Assembly: GCF_029910215.1 (NCBI RefSeq)
Contig: NZ_CP110395.1
Coordinates: 992,001 to 1,056,000 of the forward strand
Direction of reading: 5' to 3'
Length of the DNA: 64,000 nucleotides
Origin: Paraburkholderia sp. D15
GTDB lineage: Bacteria; Pseudomonadota; Gammaproteobacteria; Burkholderiales; Burkholderiaceae
In this document: positions 19,318 to 27,494 of the stretch, piece after piece
Numbering within the stretch: position 1 is the first letter of the stretch
Layout of the letters: every line of letters begins with the position of its first letter
Position numbers and translations under genes: made by a program
The notes under the pieces: model-generated
Database searches by the model: none
Seen by the model: only the letters and a program-made list of their open reading frames with translations
Told to the model about the DNA's origin: nothing

Positions 19318-20604
19318 TCACGCAGTCTCCAACCCCCCATCCAACCCACAAATCGTCCGATACAAAACCCGCGTCCCATCCACCAGTTGCTGCGGCTCGA
19401 TCCACTCTTCGGGGCAATGACTGCGCCCATTCAAACAGGGAATGAAGATCATCCCGATCGGCCCGGTCGCCGCCACATACACGCCATCGTGTCCCGCGCC
19501 GCTAGGCAGCCGCATGCTCGCGTAACCCAGCTCGCGCGCCGCGCGTTCCACCGCATCCATCACCACCGGCTGGCAGTCGGTCGGCTTCGCGCGACTCACG
19601 TGCGCGGCGGAAGCACTCAGGCGCAACACCGCCAGATCTTCCGCGACGCTCCGCATCACGTCTTCAGGGAACCGGTCGAGCACCGCATCGCTATCGCTGC
19701 GCACTTCGAGCATCAATTCGACATGCCCCGGCACCGCGTTCGGCACGTTCGGCGTCATCGCGAGGCGGCCGATCGTTGCGACCACATAGTGCGGCTGACC
19801 ATTCATCGCGGAGGCCATCCGGTACACGCGATCGATCACGCGCGCCGCCCCGACCAGCGCATCGCGACGAATATCCATCGGCGTCGTCCCGGCATGATCC
19901 GGCTGTCCCGTCACCGTGATCAACACGCGGCGGATGCCGACGATATTCGTCACCACGCCGATCGGCAGACCCTTCGTCTCCAGCACCGGCCCCTGCTCGA
20001 TATGCAGCTCGACGAACGCCGCCGTACTGCCCGGCTCGCGCAGCGGCCGCGTCAACGCATCCGGATCGCCGCCGATGCGCCGCAACGCGTCGCGCAAGGT
20101 TTCGCCCTCGGCGTTGGTCGACGCGAGCATGCCCGCGTCCAGTACGCCAGAAAATGCACGGCTGCCGACGCAGGAAATCCCGTAATCGCTCGGCTCCTCC
20201 GACAGAAAATCGATCACCTCGAACGGATGATTCAGCATCACGCCTTGCTCGTTCAACGTGTGCGCGACCTCGATGCCGGCCAGCACGCCGATGATGCCGT
20301 CGAAGCGTCCGCCGCCCACCACCGTATCGCAATGCGACCCGGTGATGATCGGCTTGCTCGCGCGCCCCGAGCCTTCGCGCCGGCCGATCAGATTGCCGCC
20401 GGCATCCTGCGACACGGTCAGGCCCGCGGCCTCGAATTCGCCGCGCAACCACGCGCGCGCTTCCTCGAACAAGGGCGAAAACGCGCGACGCGTCCACGGC
20501 ACGTCGGCTCGCGTGAACTGGCTGAGTCGTTCGACGCGGGCATTCAGGCGCTCGGCGTTGATCGGCGGAAAAGAATCTTGGGACATGGCGGCGGATTCGC
20601 TCAC
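19318..20604 (-). CDS. M20-family N-carbamoyl-amino-acid/allantoate-type amidohydrolase (proposed N-carbamoyl-glutamate hydrolase)
   Basis: Binuclear metal amidohydrolase of the HyuC/AllC/beta-ureidopropionase group, 428 residues. Family signatures are ITGSHCDTVVGGGRFDGIIGVLAG (metal His and bridging Asp), VIDFLSEEPSDYGISCVGSRAF (Glu ligands), FVELHIEQGPVLETKGLPIGVV, GQPDHAGTTPMDIRRDAL, MPSGAGHDG-like LPSGAGHDGVYVA and CLNGRSHCPEEW. In ergothioneine catabolism the last step is a metal hydrolase of this type turning N-carbamoyl-L-glutamate into glutamate, CO2 and ammonia. The gene starts with GTG overlapping the stop of the hydantoinase-like gene (GTGA), so the two are translationally coupled. 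Alternative start: ATG at 20586. Confidence 0.85.
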   Translation of the reverse strand: MSESAAMSQDSFPPINAERLNARVERLSQFTRADVPWTRRAFSPLFEEARAWLRGEFEAAGLTVSQDAGGNLIGRREGSGRASKPIITGSHCDTVVGGGRFDGIIGVLAGIEVAHTLNEQGVMLNHPFEVIDFLSEEPSDYGISCVGSRAFSGVLDAGMLASTNAEGETLRDALRRIGGDPDALTRPLREPGSTAAFVELHIEQGPVLETKGLPIGVVTNIVGIRRVLITVTGQPDHAGTTPMDIRRDALVGAARVIDRVYRMASAMNGQPHYVVATIGRLAMTPNVPNAVPGHVELMLEVRSDSDAVLDRFPEDVMRSVAEDLAVLRLSASAAHVSRAKPTDCQPVVMDAVERAARELGYASMRLPSGAGHDGVYVAATGPIGMIFIPCLNGRSHCPEEWIEPQQLVDGTRVLYRTICGLDGGLETA

Positions 20605-21986
20605 GAGACAGCCGGCATCGTGCCGGCACGGTTAAAGGAAGCGGGGCGCAGAAAGCGTCCGTCGCCCGCGCGATTGACGACGCGCGCGCCGTCGAACACC
20701 TGCTGCCCACGGCAATAAGTCGCCGCGACGCGCACGCTGAACTCCATCCCTTCGAACGAACTCCACTGCACGGCGGCGAGACTGCGCGACGGATCGAACG
20801 CATAGCGCTCCGGCGTGAGGATCACGAAGTCGGCTTCGGCGCCGGTGTCGAAGGTGCCCTTGCGATCGTGCAGCAAAAAGTGACGCGCCGGATTGCGCGC
20901 GAGTTGCTTCGCGACCATGGTCGGCGCAATGCCGTGGTTCTCGCAACCGGTCCAGAACGCGGGCAGCAGCGTCTCCAGTCCCGGGCCGCCCGAAGCATTG
21001 CGGAACACGTTAGGATTGCCCTTGCGTTCGAGTCCCCAGCTCACGTGATCGGACGAGACGAAGGTACACGCATCGTTCGCGATATGACTCCACAGCAACT
21101 CGGTCTCGGCCTTCGGGCGGATCGGCGGATAGTGCTTGGTTTTCGCGCCGAAGCGCTTCGTGTGTTCTTCGTGATTGAGCATCAGATACTGCACGCAGGT
21201 CTCGATGCTCGTCTGATGCCCCGCGTTGCGGTACATCGCGCACAACTCGAAACCGCGCGAGGTCGACACATGCACCGCATGCGCGCGCGCGCCGGTTTCG
21301 GCGCCGATCTCGTAGATCAACGCGGTCGCGAGATTTTCGATCAGCGGCGTATGCGCGCGTAGAAACGCATCCCAGCCGGTATCGCCCGCGTCGATCATGC
21401 GCGTGACGTTCTTGCGCGTGAGGTCCTGCATCTGGTTGTGCACGCCGCACACGAGACCGGACGGCGCGATCAACCGGAACGCTTCGTACAGGTCGTCTTC
21501 CTCGACGCGCGGAAAGCGTCCGGGCGTCGCTTCGAAGGTCGAGAACTTGAACGCGCACACGCCGCCGTCGATCAGGCCGGCCGCGGCCTGCAAGCCGTGC
21601 TTGTCGTTCAGCGTGCCGAACAGCGCGACGTCGACGTGACAATCGCGCTCCACCTCGGCGATCTTCGCATCGAGCTGCGCACGCGAGGCCACCGGTTCGG
21701 GATCGTCGTACGGCATGTCGACCATCACGGTGACGCCGCCCGCGGCTGCCGCGCGCGACGCATGCCCCAGCCCTTCCTGATTCGCCTGACTGCCCGAATG
21801 CACCTGGCCGTCGATCACGCCCGGCATCACCCATTGCCCGCGCGCATCGATCGACTCCTTCGCGGACGGCGCCGCGCCGTCGCCGCGCAACGCGATGCGG
21901 CCGTCGCGCACCGCCAGCCAGCCATCCGTCACGACGCGCTCCGCATCGACGATATTGCCGCGCACCACCAGATCGAAATCGCTCAT
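20601..21986 (-). CDS. hydantoinase/dihydropyrimidinase-like cyclic amidohydrolase (proposed hydantoin-propionate hydrolase)
   Basis: A 461-residue amidohydrolase-superfamily TIM barrel with the composite beta domain typical of dihydroorotase, allantoinase and hydantoinase. Seen: GVIDGQVHSGSQANQEGL at the HxH position, FKFST with the probable carbamylated K147, H183 in VCGVHNQ, H239 in HAVHVST and D313 in SSDHVSW. The first His of HxH is replaced by Gln (Q61-V62-H63), unlike textbook members. Coupled to the carbamoyl-hydrolase gene and divergent from the LysR gene, it fits the ring-opening step that gives N-carbamoyl-glutamate. Allantoin or another cyclic ureide is the alternative. Confidence 0.82.
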   Translation of the reverse strand: MSDFDLVVRGNIVDAERVVTDGWLAVRDGRIALRGDGAAPSAKESIDARGQWVMPGVIDGQVHSGSQANQEGLGHASRAAAAGGVTVMVDMPYDDPEPVASRAQLDAKIAEVERDCHVDVALFGTLNDKHGLQAAAGLIDGGVCAFKFSTFEATPGRFPRVEEDDLYEAFRLIAPSGLVCGVHNQMQDLTRKNVTRMIDAGDTGWDAFLRAHTPLIENLATALIYEIGAETGARAHAVHVSTSRGFELCAMYRNAGHQTSIETCVQYLMLNHEEHTKRFGAKTKHYPPIRPKAETELLWSHIANDACTFVSSDHVSWGLERKGNPNVFRNASGGPGLETLLPAFWTGCENHGIAPTMVAKQLARNPARHFLLHDRKGTFDTGAEADFVILTPERYAFDPSRSLAAVQWSSFEGMEFSVRVAATYCRGQQVFDGARVVNRAGDGRFLRPASFNRAGTMPAVS

Positions 21987-22104
21987 CTCGCCTCCCTCAT
22001 CGTGTCTCCGTTTCCGCGCGTTCGCGCTTCGCTTTCACCAGAATTGCGGGCAAGTGTAGGCAGTGGCGTCCCAAAATGTCTTATGCTTATTTATCCGGTC
22101 CACA

Positions 22105-22117
22105 TAACATCAGGTTA
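22105..22117. promoter_or_regulatory. candidate LysR box, TAAC-N5-GTTA
   Basis: TAACATCAGGTTA fits the LysR T-N11-A rule with a 4-bp inverted repeat. It sits six bases before the LysR start and in the divergent promoter region of the hydantoinase-like gene. The same TAAC-N5-GTTA frame recurs at 23118-23130. Confidence 0.5.
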
Positions 22118-22122
22118 ATCGT

Positions 22123-23013
22123 TTGCGACTCAATCTGCGGCAAATCGAAGTGTTCCGCGCCATCATGCTGACGGGGTCCATCAGCGGCGCGGCCAAGCTT
22201 CTGCACGTGTCCCAGCCCGCGGTATCGCGGCTCATCTCCTACACGGAACAACGGCTCGGCCTCTCGCTGTTCGAGCGCATCAAGGGACGGCTTTATCCGA
22301 CGCCGGAAGCGCGCCGTCTGTTCACCGAGGTGAACGTGGTCTATCAGGGCGTGCAGCGCGTCAACGAGGTCGCCGACGATCTGATCGAAAACCGCATGGG
22401 GCATCTGCGCATCGCGTGCAGTCCGAACCTCGGGCAGTCGTTGATTCCACGCGCGATCGCGTTGTTCTACGAGCGCTTTCCGGACGTGCGCATCATCCTG
22501 CACACGCTGCTGCCGAACATCCTGCTGCAGGCGGTGCTGACGCAGCAGGTCGACGTGGGGATCGCGTTCATGCAGGAGACGCATCCGAACGTGCAGATCC
22601 GGCCGATCCACGAGAACCGCATCGTCGCCGCGCTGCCGGTCGGTCATCCGCTCGCGGCGCGCGACACGCTGCACGTGAGCGACCTCGTCGATCAGCCCTT
22701 CATCGGCTACGGCAGCGATATTCCGTTCGGGCAACTGGTGCGCAAGCTGTTCACCGACGCCGACTGCACGCTGCGCATCAAGACCGAGGTCCAGCAGGCG
22801 CACGTGGCTTGCGCGCTGGTGCAGGCGGGCGTCGGCGTCGCGCTGATCGACGAATTGACGATCGGCGGCCCGGCGTGGTCGAACATGGTCGTGCGGCCGG
22901 TCGAGCCGGCCATCGCGGCGCCGGTCAGCGTGATTCACGCGACGCTCGAACCGTTGTCGCGCACCGCGCAGGCGTTCATCGCCACGCTCGAAAGCCTGCA
23001 CGCCGAGCTCTGA
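22123..23013 (+). CDS. LysR-family regulator of the ergothioneine-type locus
   Basis: A 296-residue LysR protein with the winged helix at residues 1-62 (LNLRQIEVFRAIMLTGSISGAAKLLHVSQPAVSRLISYTEQRLG) and the effector domain from about 92. The first usable codon is TTG at 22123; no in-frame ATG exists before residue 15, and loss of those residues would damage the first helix. It sits between the two divergently transcribed halves of the locus, so it probably controls both. Effector unknown; ergothioneine or thiourocanate would be the logical guess. Confidence 0.87.
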   Translation: MRLNLRQIEVFRAIMLTGSISGAAKLLHVSQPAVSRLISYTEQRLGLSLFERIKGRLYPTPEARRLFTEVNVVYQGVQRVNEVADDLIENRMGHLRIACSPNLGQSLIPRAIALFYERFPDVRIILHTLLPNILLQAVLTQQVDVGIAFMQETHPNVQIRPIHENRIVAALPVGHPLAARDTLHVSDLVDQPFIGYGSDIPFGQLVRKLFTDADCTLRIKTEVQQAHVACALVQAGVGVALIDELTIGGPAWSNMVVRPVEPAIAAPVSVIHATLEPLSRTAQAFIATLESLHAEL

Positions 23014-23117
23014 TCCGCCTGTTTTTCGCGGACGCTCACGCCGTGCCGTGGGCGCCGCGTCGCACGTGTTCGCGTTCGTTCGAGCGCATTCGAGCGCATT
23101 CTCGTTTACCCGTCCCT

Positions 23118-23130
23118 TAACCTCGCGTTA
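23118..23130. promoter_or_regulatory. candidate LysR box, TAAC-N5-GTTA (second copy)
   Basis: TAACCTCGCGTTA, same arms and spacing as 22105-22117, in the promoter region of the DUF917-led operon. TTATGC, also found at 22081 ahead of the LysR gene, overlaps its right end. Confidence 0.5.
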
Positions 23131-23152
23131 TGCATTCGCCATAAAAAAGCAA

Positions 23153-23162
23153 TAACGCGTTA
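23153..23162. promoter_or_regulatory. palindrome TAACGCGTTA upstream of the DUF917 gene
   Basis: Perfect 10-base palindrome with the same TAAC/GTTA arms but a 2-base spacer, 119 bases before the DUF917 start and 22 bases after the 23118 box. It could be an activation half-site of the same LysR regulator. Confidence 0.4.
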
Positions 23163-23281
23163 AAAAATTGGTTCCCTAGACTCATCCCCAATCGATCGAC
23201 GAAACGTCCGCAAAGCAGAACGCAACACATCGCGGCGCACACGCAACGTCGAGCACCTGTCAATGAACGGAGGGGAAAGAC

Positions 23282-24373
23282 ATGGGACGCATCCTGAACT
23301 CGAAGGACGTCGAAGCGGCAGTCAAGGGCGGATCGGTATTCGCCTGCGGCGGCGGCGGTTGGGCCGAGCACGGCCGTGAACTCGGCACGCTCGCGGTGAC
23401 GATCGGCCGACCGGAGCTGGTCTCGATCGACGAACTCGCCGACGACGCCTGGGTCGCCACCGCCGCCGCGATCGGCGCGCCGGGCGGTCTCACCGAATGG
23501 GAAATGCTCGGCGCGGACTACGTGAAGGCCGTGCAGCTCGTGCAGGACGCGCTCGGTGCGCCGATCGCGGGCTTGATCATCGGCCAGAACGGCATGTCGA
23601 GCACGCTGAACGGCTGGCTGCCGTCGGCGCTGCTCGGCACCAAAGTCGTGGATGCGGTCGGCGACATCCGCGCCCATCCGACCGGCGACATGGGCTCGCT
23701 CGGCCTCGCCTCCAGCCCGCTACCGATGATCCAGGCCGCCGCCGGCGGCAACCGCGCCCGCAACGCCTATATGGAACTGGTGGTGCGCGGCGCGACCGCG
23801 AAGGTGTCGCCGGTGCTGCGCAAGGCGTCGGACATGTCGGGCGGTTTCATCGCCAGTTGCCGGAACCCGGTGCGCGCCCGCTATGTGCGCGAGCATGCGG
23901 CGCTGGGCGGCATCAGCCGCGCGCTCGCGCTCGGCGAAGCGATCATCGCGGCCGAGGCGAAGGGACCGGCCGCGGTCGTCGACGCGATCTGCAAGGCCAC
24001 GCAGGGCGAGATCATCGGCAGTGGCAAGGTGGTGCGCAACACGCTGAAGTACACCGACGAGGCGTTCGATGTCGGCGTGGTCGAAATCGGCTCGGGCGCG
24101 CAACGCCGCCTGATTCACGTGATGAACGAGCACATGGCGGTGGACGACGCGCACGGCGCGCGCATCGCCAGCTATCCCGACGTGATCACCACGCTCGACG
24201 CGCAGGGGCGGCCGGTCAGCGCCGGCAATCTCCAGGAGGGCATGGAGATCCTGGTGCTGCACGTGCATAAGGCGCATTTGCCGCTGTCGTCGTCGGTGCG
24301 CGATCCGGCGGTGTATCCGCCGGTCGAGAAGGCGCTGGGGATCGGCCTCGCCGGTTATGCGCTCGCCGACTGA
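23282..24373 (+). CDS. DUF917-family protein, proposed thiohydantoin desulfurase
   Basis: A 363-residue protein of the DUF917 family, whose Pfam domains have been renamed after S-methyl-thiohydantoin desulfurase. It opens MGRILNSKDVEAAVKGGSVF, with the glycine-rich ACGGGGWAEHG near residue 25, AAAIGAPGGLTEW near 60, GLIIGQNGMSS near 97, VDAVGDIRAHPTGDMGSLGL near 122, and SGGFIASCRNPVRARYV near 187. In the published five-step ergothioneine pathway, an enzyme type new to biochemistry desulfurizes the thiohydantoin intermediate; the neighbours here are exactly the other four enzymes, so that role is the best inference. GGAGGGG precedes the ATG. It leads an operon of at least four genes. Confidence 0.8.
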   Translation: MGRILNSKDVEAAVKGGSVFACGGGGWAEHGRELGTLAVTIGRPELVSIDELADDAWVATAAAIGAPGGLTEWEMLGADYVKAVQLVQDALGAPIAGLIIGQNGMSSTLNGWLPSALLGTKVVDAVGDIRAHPTGDMGSLGLASSPLPMIQAAAGGNRARNAYMELVVRGATAKVSPVLRKASDMSGGFIASCRNPVRARYVREHAALGGISRALALGEAIIAAEAKGPAAVVDAICKATQGEIIGSGKVVRNTLKYTDEAFDVGVVEIGSGAQRRLIHVMNEHMAVDDAHGARIASYPDVITTLDAQGRPVSAGNLQEGMEILVLHVHKAHLPLSSSVRDPAVYPPVEKALGIGLAGYALAD

Positions 24374-24441
24374 GCGCCGGGCGAGCCACCCGGCTGAGCG
24401 TCGGGCGAACCACCCGACTGAGCGTCGAGCGAACGACCCAT
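24370..24441 (+). repeat. three tandem 24-base repeats
   Basis: Units at 24370-24393, 24394-24417 and 24418-24441, each beginning CTGAGCG(C/T)CG and ending in a CCACCC/GACCC element. They differ at a few positions. The TGA stop of the DUF917 gene lies in the first unit, so earlier in-frame units could have changed the protein end. Confidence 0.85.
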
Positions 24442-24469
24442 CACGCAGACCCCAAGGAACACCCCACAC

Positions 24470-26110
24470 ATGAAACGCGAATTCACCGTCACCTCCGGCA
24501 CGACGCTGCGCTGCAAAGGCTGGCGCCAGGAAGCGCTGCTGCGCCTGCTGGAAAACGTCCTGGCCGTGGGCGAAGACCCGGCCCAACTGATCGTCTACGC
24601 CGCGCTCGGCCGCGCCGCGCGCGACTGGCCGTCGCACGATGCGATCGTCCACGCGCTGAAGACCATGACCGAGGACCAGACGCTGGTCGTGCAATCGGGC
24701 AAGCCGATCGGCCTGCTGCGCACGCACGCCCGTGCGCCGCTGGTGATCATGGCGAACTGCAATCTGATCGGCCAGTGGGCGAAGGCCGAGAACTTCTACG
24801 ACCTCGAACAGAAGAACCTGATCTGCTGGGGCGGCCTCACCGCGGGCGACTGGCAGTACATCGGCTCGCAAGGCGTGATTCAGGGCACGTATGAAATCTT
24901 CTCGCGGATCGCCGAGCGCCACTTCGACAACGATCTGCGCGGGCGTTTCATTCTGACCGCGGGCATGGGCGGCATGGGCGGCGCGCAGCCGCTCGCCGGC
25001 CGCATGGCGGGCGCGGCGATCCTGACGGTGGAGATCGATCAGGAACGGATCGACAAGCGTCTGAAGATCGGCTTTCTGGAAAAGCAGGCACGCGATCTCG
25101 ACGACGCGCTCGCGCTGATCCGCGACGCCCAGGCGAGACGCGAGCCGCTGTCGGTCGGTCTGCTCGGCAATGCCGCCGACATCTATCCGGCGATTCTCGC
25201 GCGCGGCGTGATTCCGGACATCGTCACCGACCAGACCGCCGCGCACGATCTCGTCTACGGCTACGTGCCGCAGGGTCACACGCTCGACGAAGTCCGCGCG
25301 TTGCGCTCGACCGACATCCCCGCATTGATGAACGCGAGCCGCGCGTCGATCGTGCAGCACGTGAACGCGATGCTCGGCTTCAAGGACCGCGGTGCGATCG
25401 TGTTCGACAACGGCAACCTGATCCGCACGCATGCGAAAGAGGGCGGCGTGGCGCGTGCATTCGAGATCCCGATTTTCACGGAAGCGTTTCTGCGCCCGCT
25501 GTTCTGCCGCGCGATCGGGCCGTTCCGCTGGATCGCGTTGTCGAACGACGCCGACGACATCCGCAAGATCGACGACCATCTTCTCGAACATTTCGCGGAC
25601 AACGCGATCGTCGCCAACTGGATTCGCCTCGCGCGCCAGTACGTGCCGTTCGAGGGCTTGCCGGCGCGCATCGCGTGGCTGGGTCACGGCGAACGCACGG
25701 CGCTCGCGCTCGCGGTCAATCGCATGGTGCGCGACGGCGTGCTGAGCGGTCCGGTCGCGTTCACGCGCGATCACCTCGACGCCGGCGCGATGGCGCATCC
25801 GAACATCATGACCGAGAACCTGCGCGACGGCTCCGACGCGATCGCCGACTGGCCGCTGCTCAACGCGATGGTCAACTGCTCGTCGATGGCGGATCTGGTC
25901 GCGATCCATTCGGGCGGCGGCGGCTACAGCGGCTACATGACGAGCGCGGGCGTGACGGTGGTCGCGGACGGCAGCGCGGCCGCCGACGAACGCCTGCAAC
26001 TGTCGATGACCAACGACACCTCGATGGGCGTGCTGCGCTACGCCGACGCGGGCTATCCCGAGGCGCTCGACGAAGCCGAACGCCAATCCTTGCCTCATAT
26101 CCGGATCTGA
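24470..26110 (+). CDS. urocanase-family hydratase, proposed thiourocanate hydratase
   Basis: A 546-residue NAD-dependent hydratase of the urocanase family. Signatures: the N-terminal TTLRCKGWRQEALLRLLENV, LVVQSGKPIGLLRTH, GLTAGDWQYIGSQGVIQGTY (about 122-141), the NAD-binding GMGGMGGAQPLA (165-176), TDQTAAHDLVYGYVP, FDNGNLIR, and RPLFCRAIGPFRWIALS. Classical HutU adds water to urocanate; here the missing hutI/hutG genes and the desulfurase next door argue for the thiourocanate-specific form. AAGGA precedes the ATG. The MFS gene starts four bases after its stop, so they are probably coupled. Confidence 0.87.
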   Translation: MKREFTVTSGTTLRCKGWRQEALLRLLENVLAVGEDPAQLIVYAALGRAARDWPSHDAIVHALKTMTEDQTLVVQSGKPIGLLRTHARAPLVIMANCNLIGQWAKAENFYDLEQKNLICWGGLTAGDWQYIGSQGVIQGTYEIFSRIAERHFDNDLRGRFILTAGMGGMGGAQPLAGRMAGAAILTVEIDQERIDKRLKIGFLEKQARDLDDALALIRDAQARREPLSVGLLGNAADIYPAILARGVIPDIVTDQTAAHDLVYGYVPQGHTLDEVRALRSTDIPALMNASRASIVQHVNAMLGFKDRGAIVFDNGNLIRTHAKEGGVARAFEIPIFTEAFLRPLFCRAIGPFRWIALSNDADDIRKIDDHLLEHFADNAIVANWIRLARQYVPFEGLPARIAWLGHGERTALALAVNRMVRDGVLSGPVAFTRDHLDAGAMAHPNIMTENLRDGSDAIADWPLLNAMVNCSSMADLVAIHSGGGGYSGYMTSAGVTVVADGSAAADERLQLSMTNDTSMGVLRYADAGYPEALDEAERQSLPHIRI

Positions 26111-26114
26111 TCCC

Positions 26115-27470
26115 ATGTCCAATACGAGCCCTGTCCCGGGTCACGCCACGGGTCACGCCACCGCGCTGGCGGCGGCCGATCCGCTCGCGTCCGGCACCCT
26201 GAAGACCGGACGCCGCGCGGTGCTGGCGGCCTCCATCGGCAATGCGCTGGAGTGGTACGACTTTTCGGTGTACGCGTTCTTCGCGGTGTACATCGCGCAG
26301 AACTTCTTCAGTCGCGGCGACGCCGCCGCCGAACTGCTGGAGGCGTTTCTGGCCTTCGGGCTCGGTTTCGTCGTGCGTCCGCTCGGCGCGCTGGTGCTCG
26401 GCGTGTACGGCGACCGCGCGGGCCGCAAGGCCGCGCTGACCGTCACGATTCTCGTGATGGCGCTCGGCACCGCGATCATCGCGTTCGCGCCGCCGTACAC
26501 CGCGATCGGTTTCGGCGCGCCCTTGCTGATCGTCTGCGGACGCATGCTGCAGGGCTTTTCCGCGGGCGGCGAAGTGGGCGGCGCGGCGGCCTTCCTGATC
26601 GAACATGCGCCGCCGGAGAAGAAAGGCAAGTACGCGTCCTGGCTGCAGGCGAGCATGGCGATCTCGAACATTCTCGGCGCGCTGATCGCCACCGCCGTCA
26701 CGCTGCTGCTGAGCCGCGAGCAGATCGGCGAATGGGGCTGGCGCGTGCCGTTCATTCTCGGACTCGCGATCGCGCCGGTCGGTTTGTGGCTGCGCAAGAC
26801 GCTGCACGAAACGCCGCAGTTCGAAGCGGAACTGGACCGGCAGCATCGCGTGGAGCAGGCGGCGAAGACGCCGTTGCTGCAGGTGGTCCGCGACTATCCG
26901 AAAGCGCTCGCGGCCGGCTTCGGCTTCTCGATTCTGTGGGCCGTGTGCGTGTACGTGCTGATCATCTTCATGCCGATCTACGTGCAGCGCACGCTGCATT
27001 TCGAGGGCCACGACGCGTTTCTCGCCGCGCTGATCGGCAACTGCTTCATGGCGCTCGCCTGCGTGTATGCCGGCGCGCTGTCCGACCGCTTCGGCCGGCG
27101 GCTCGTGCTGACGTGGGGCGCCGCGCTGATGCTGGTGGGCGTCTATCCGCTGCTCGCGTGGTTGCAGGCCGTGCATACGCTCGCCGCGCTGATCGTCGTG
27201 CAGGTGGCGTTCTGCGTGATGGTCGCGCTCTTCACCGGCGTCGCGCCGTCCGCGTTGTCCGAGCTCTTTCCGACCCGCGTGCGTTCCACCGGCATGTCGC
27301 TTTCGTATAACGCGGCGGTGACGATTTTCGGCGGCTTCGCCCCCGCGATCCTGACGTGGTTGACCGAGCGCACGGGGAATGCGTTCGCGCCGGCCTGGTA
27401 CGTGATGGCCGCCAGCGTCGTCGCGCTGATTTCCATCGCCTGTCTGCCTTCAAAGCCCAACTTCAAGTAA
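26115..27470 (+). CDS. MFS transporter, metabolite:H+ symporter (MHS) type
   Basis: A 451-residue major-facilitator carrier with about twelve membrane helices. The MHS-group signs are GNALEWYDFSVYAFFAVYIA in helix 1, the loop-2 motif GVYGDRAGRKAA, and GRMLQGFSAGGEVGGAAAFL in helix 4. It lies four bases after the hydratase gene and 24 bases before the lyase gene, so it should import a substrate of this pathway. If the lyase is periplasmic, the carrier may bring in thiourocanate rather than ergothioneine; otherwise ergothioneine itself. Confidence 0.87.
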   Translation: MSNTSPVPGHATGHATALAAADPLASGTLKTGRRAVLAASIGNALEWYDFSVYAFFAVYIAQNFFSRGDAAAELLEAFLAFGLGFVVRPLGALVLGVYGDRAGRKAALTVTILVMALGTAIIAFAPPYTAIGFGAPLLIVCGRMLQGFSAGGEVGGAAAFLIEHAPPEKKGKYASWLQASMAISNILGALIATAVTLLLSREQIGEWGWRVPFILGLAIAPVGLWLRKTLHETPQFEAELDRQHRVEQAAKTPLLQVVRDYPKALAAGFGFSILWAVCVYVLIIFMPIYVQRTLHFEGHDAFLAALIGNCFMALACVYAGALSDRFGRRLVLTWGAALMLVGVYPLLAWLQAVHTLAALIVVQVAFCVMVALFTGVAPSALSELFPTRVRSTGMSLSYNAAVTIFGGFAPAILTWLTERTGNAFAPAWYVMAASVVALISIACLPSKPNFK

Positions 27471-27494
27471 TCAAATCAACGAGGATTCCAGATC

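Noticed and set aside
23720..26122. Very long minus-strand open frame antisense to the DUF917 and hydratase genes
   Set aside because: Arg/His/Ala-rich composition typical of an antisense shadow in high-GC DNA; both plus-strand genes have clear family motifs and ribosome-binding sites.
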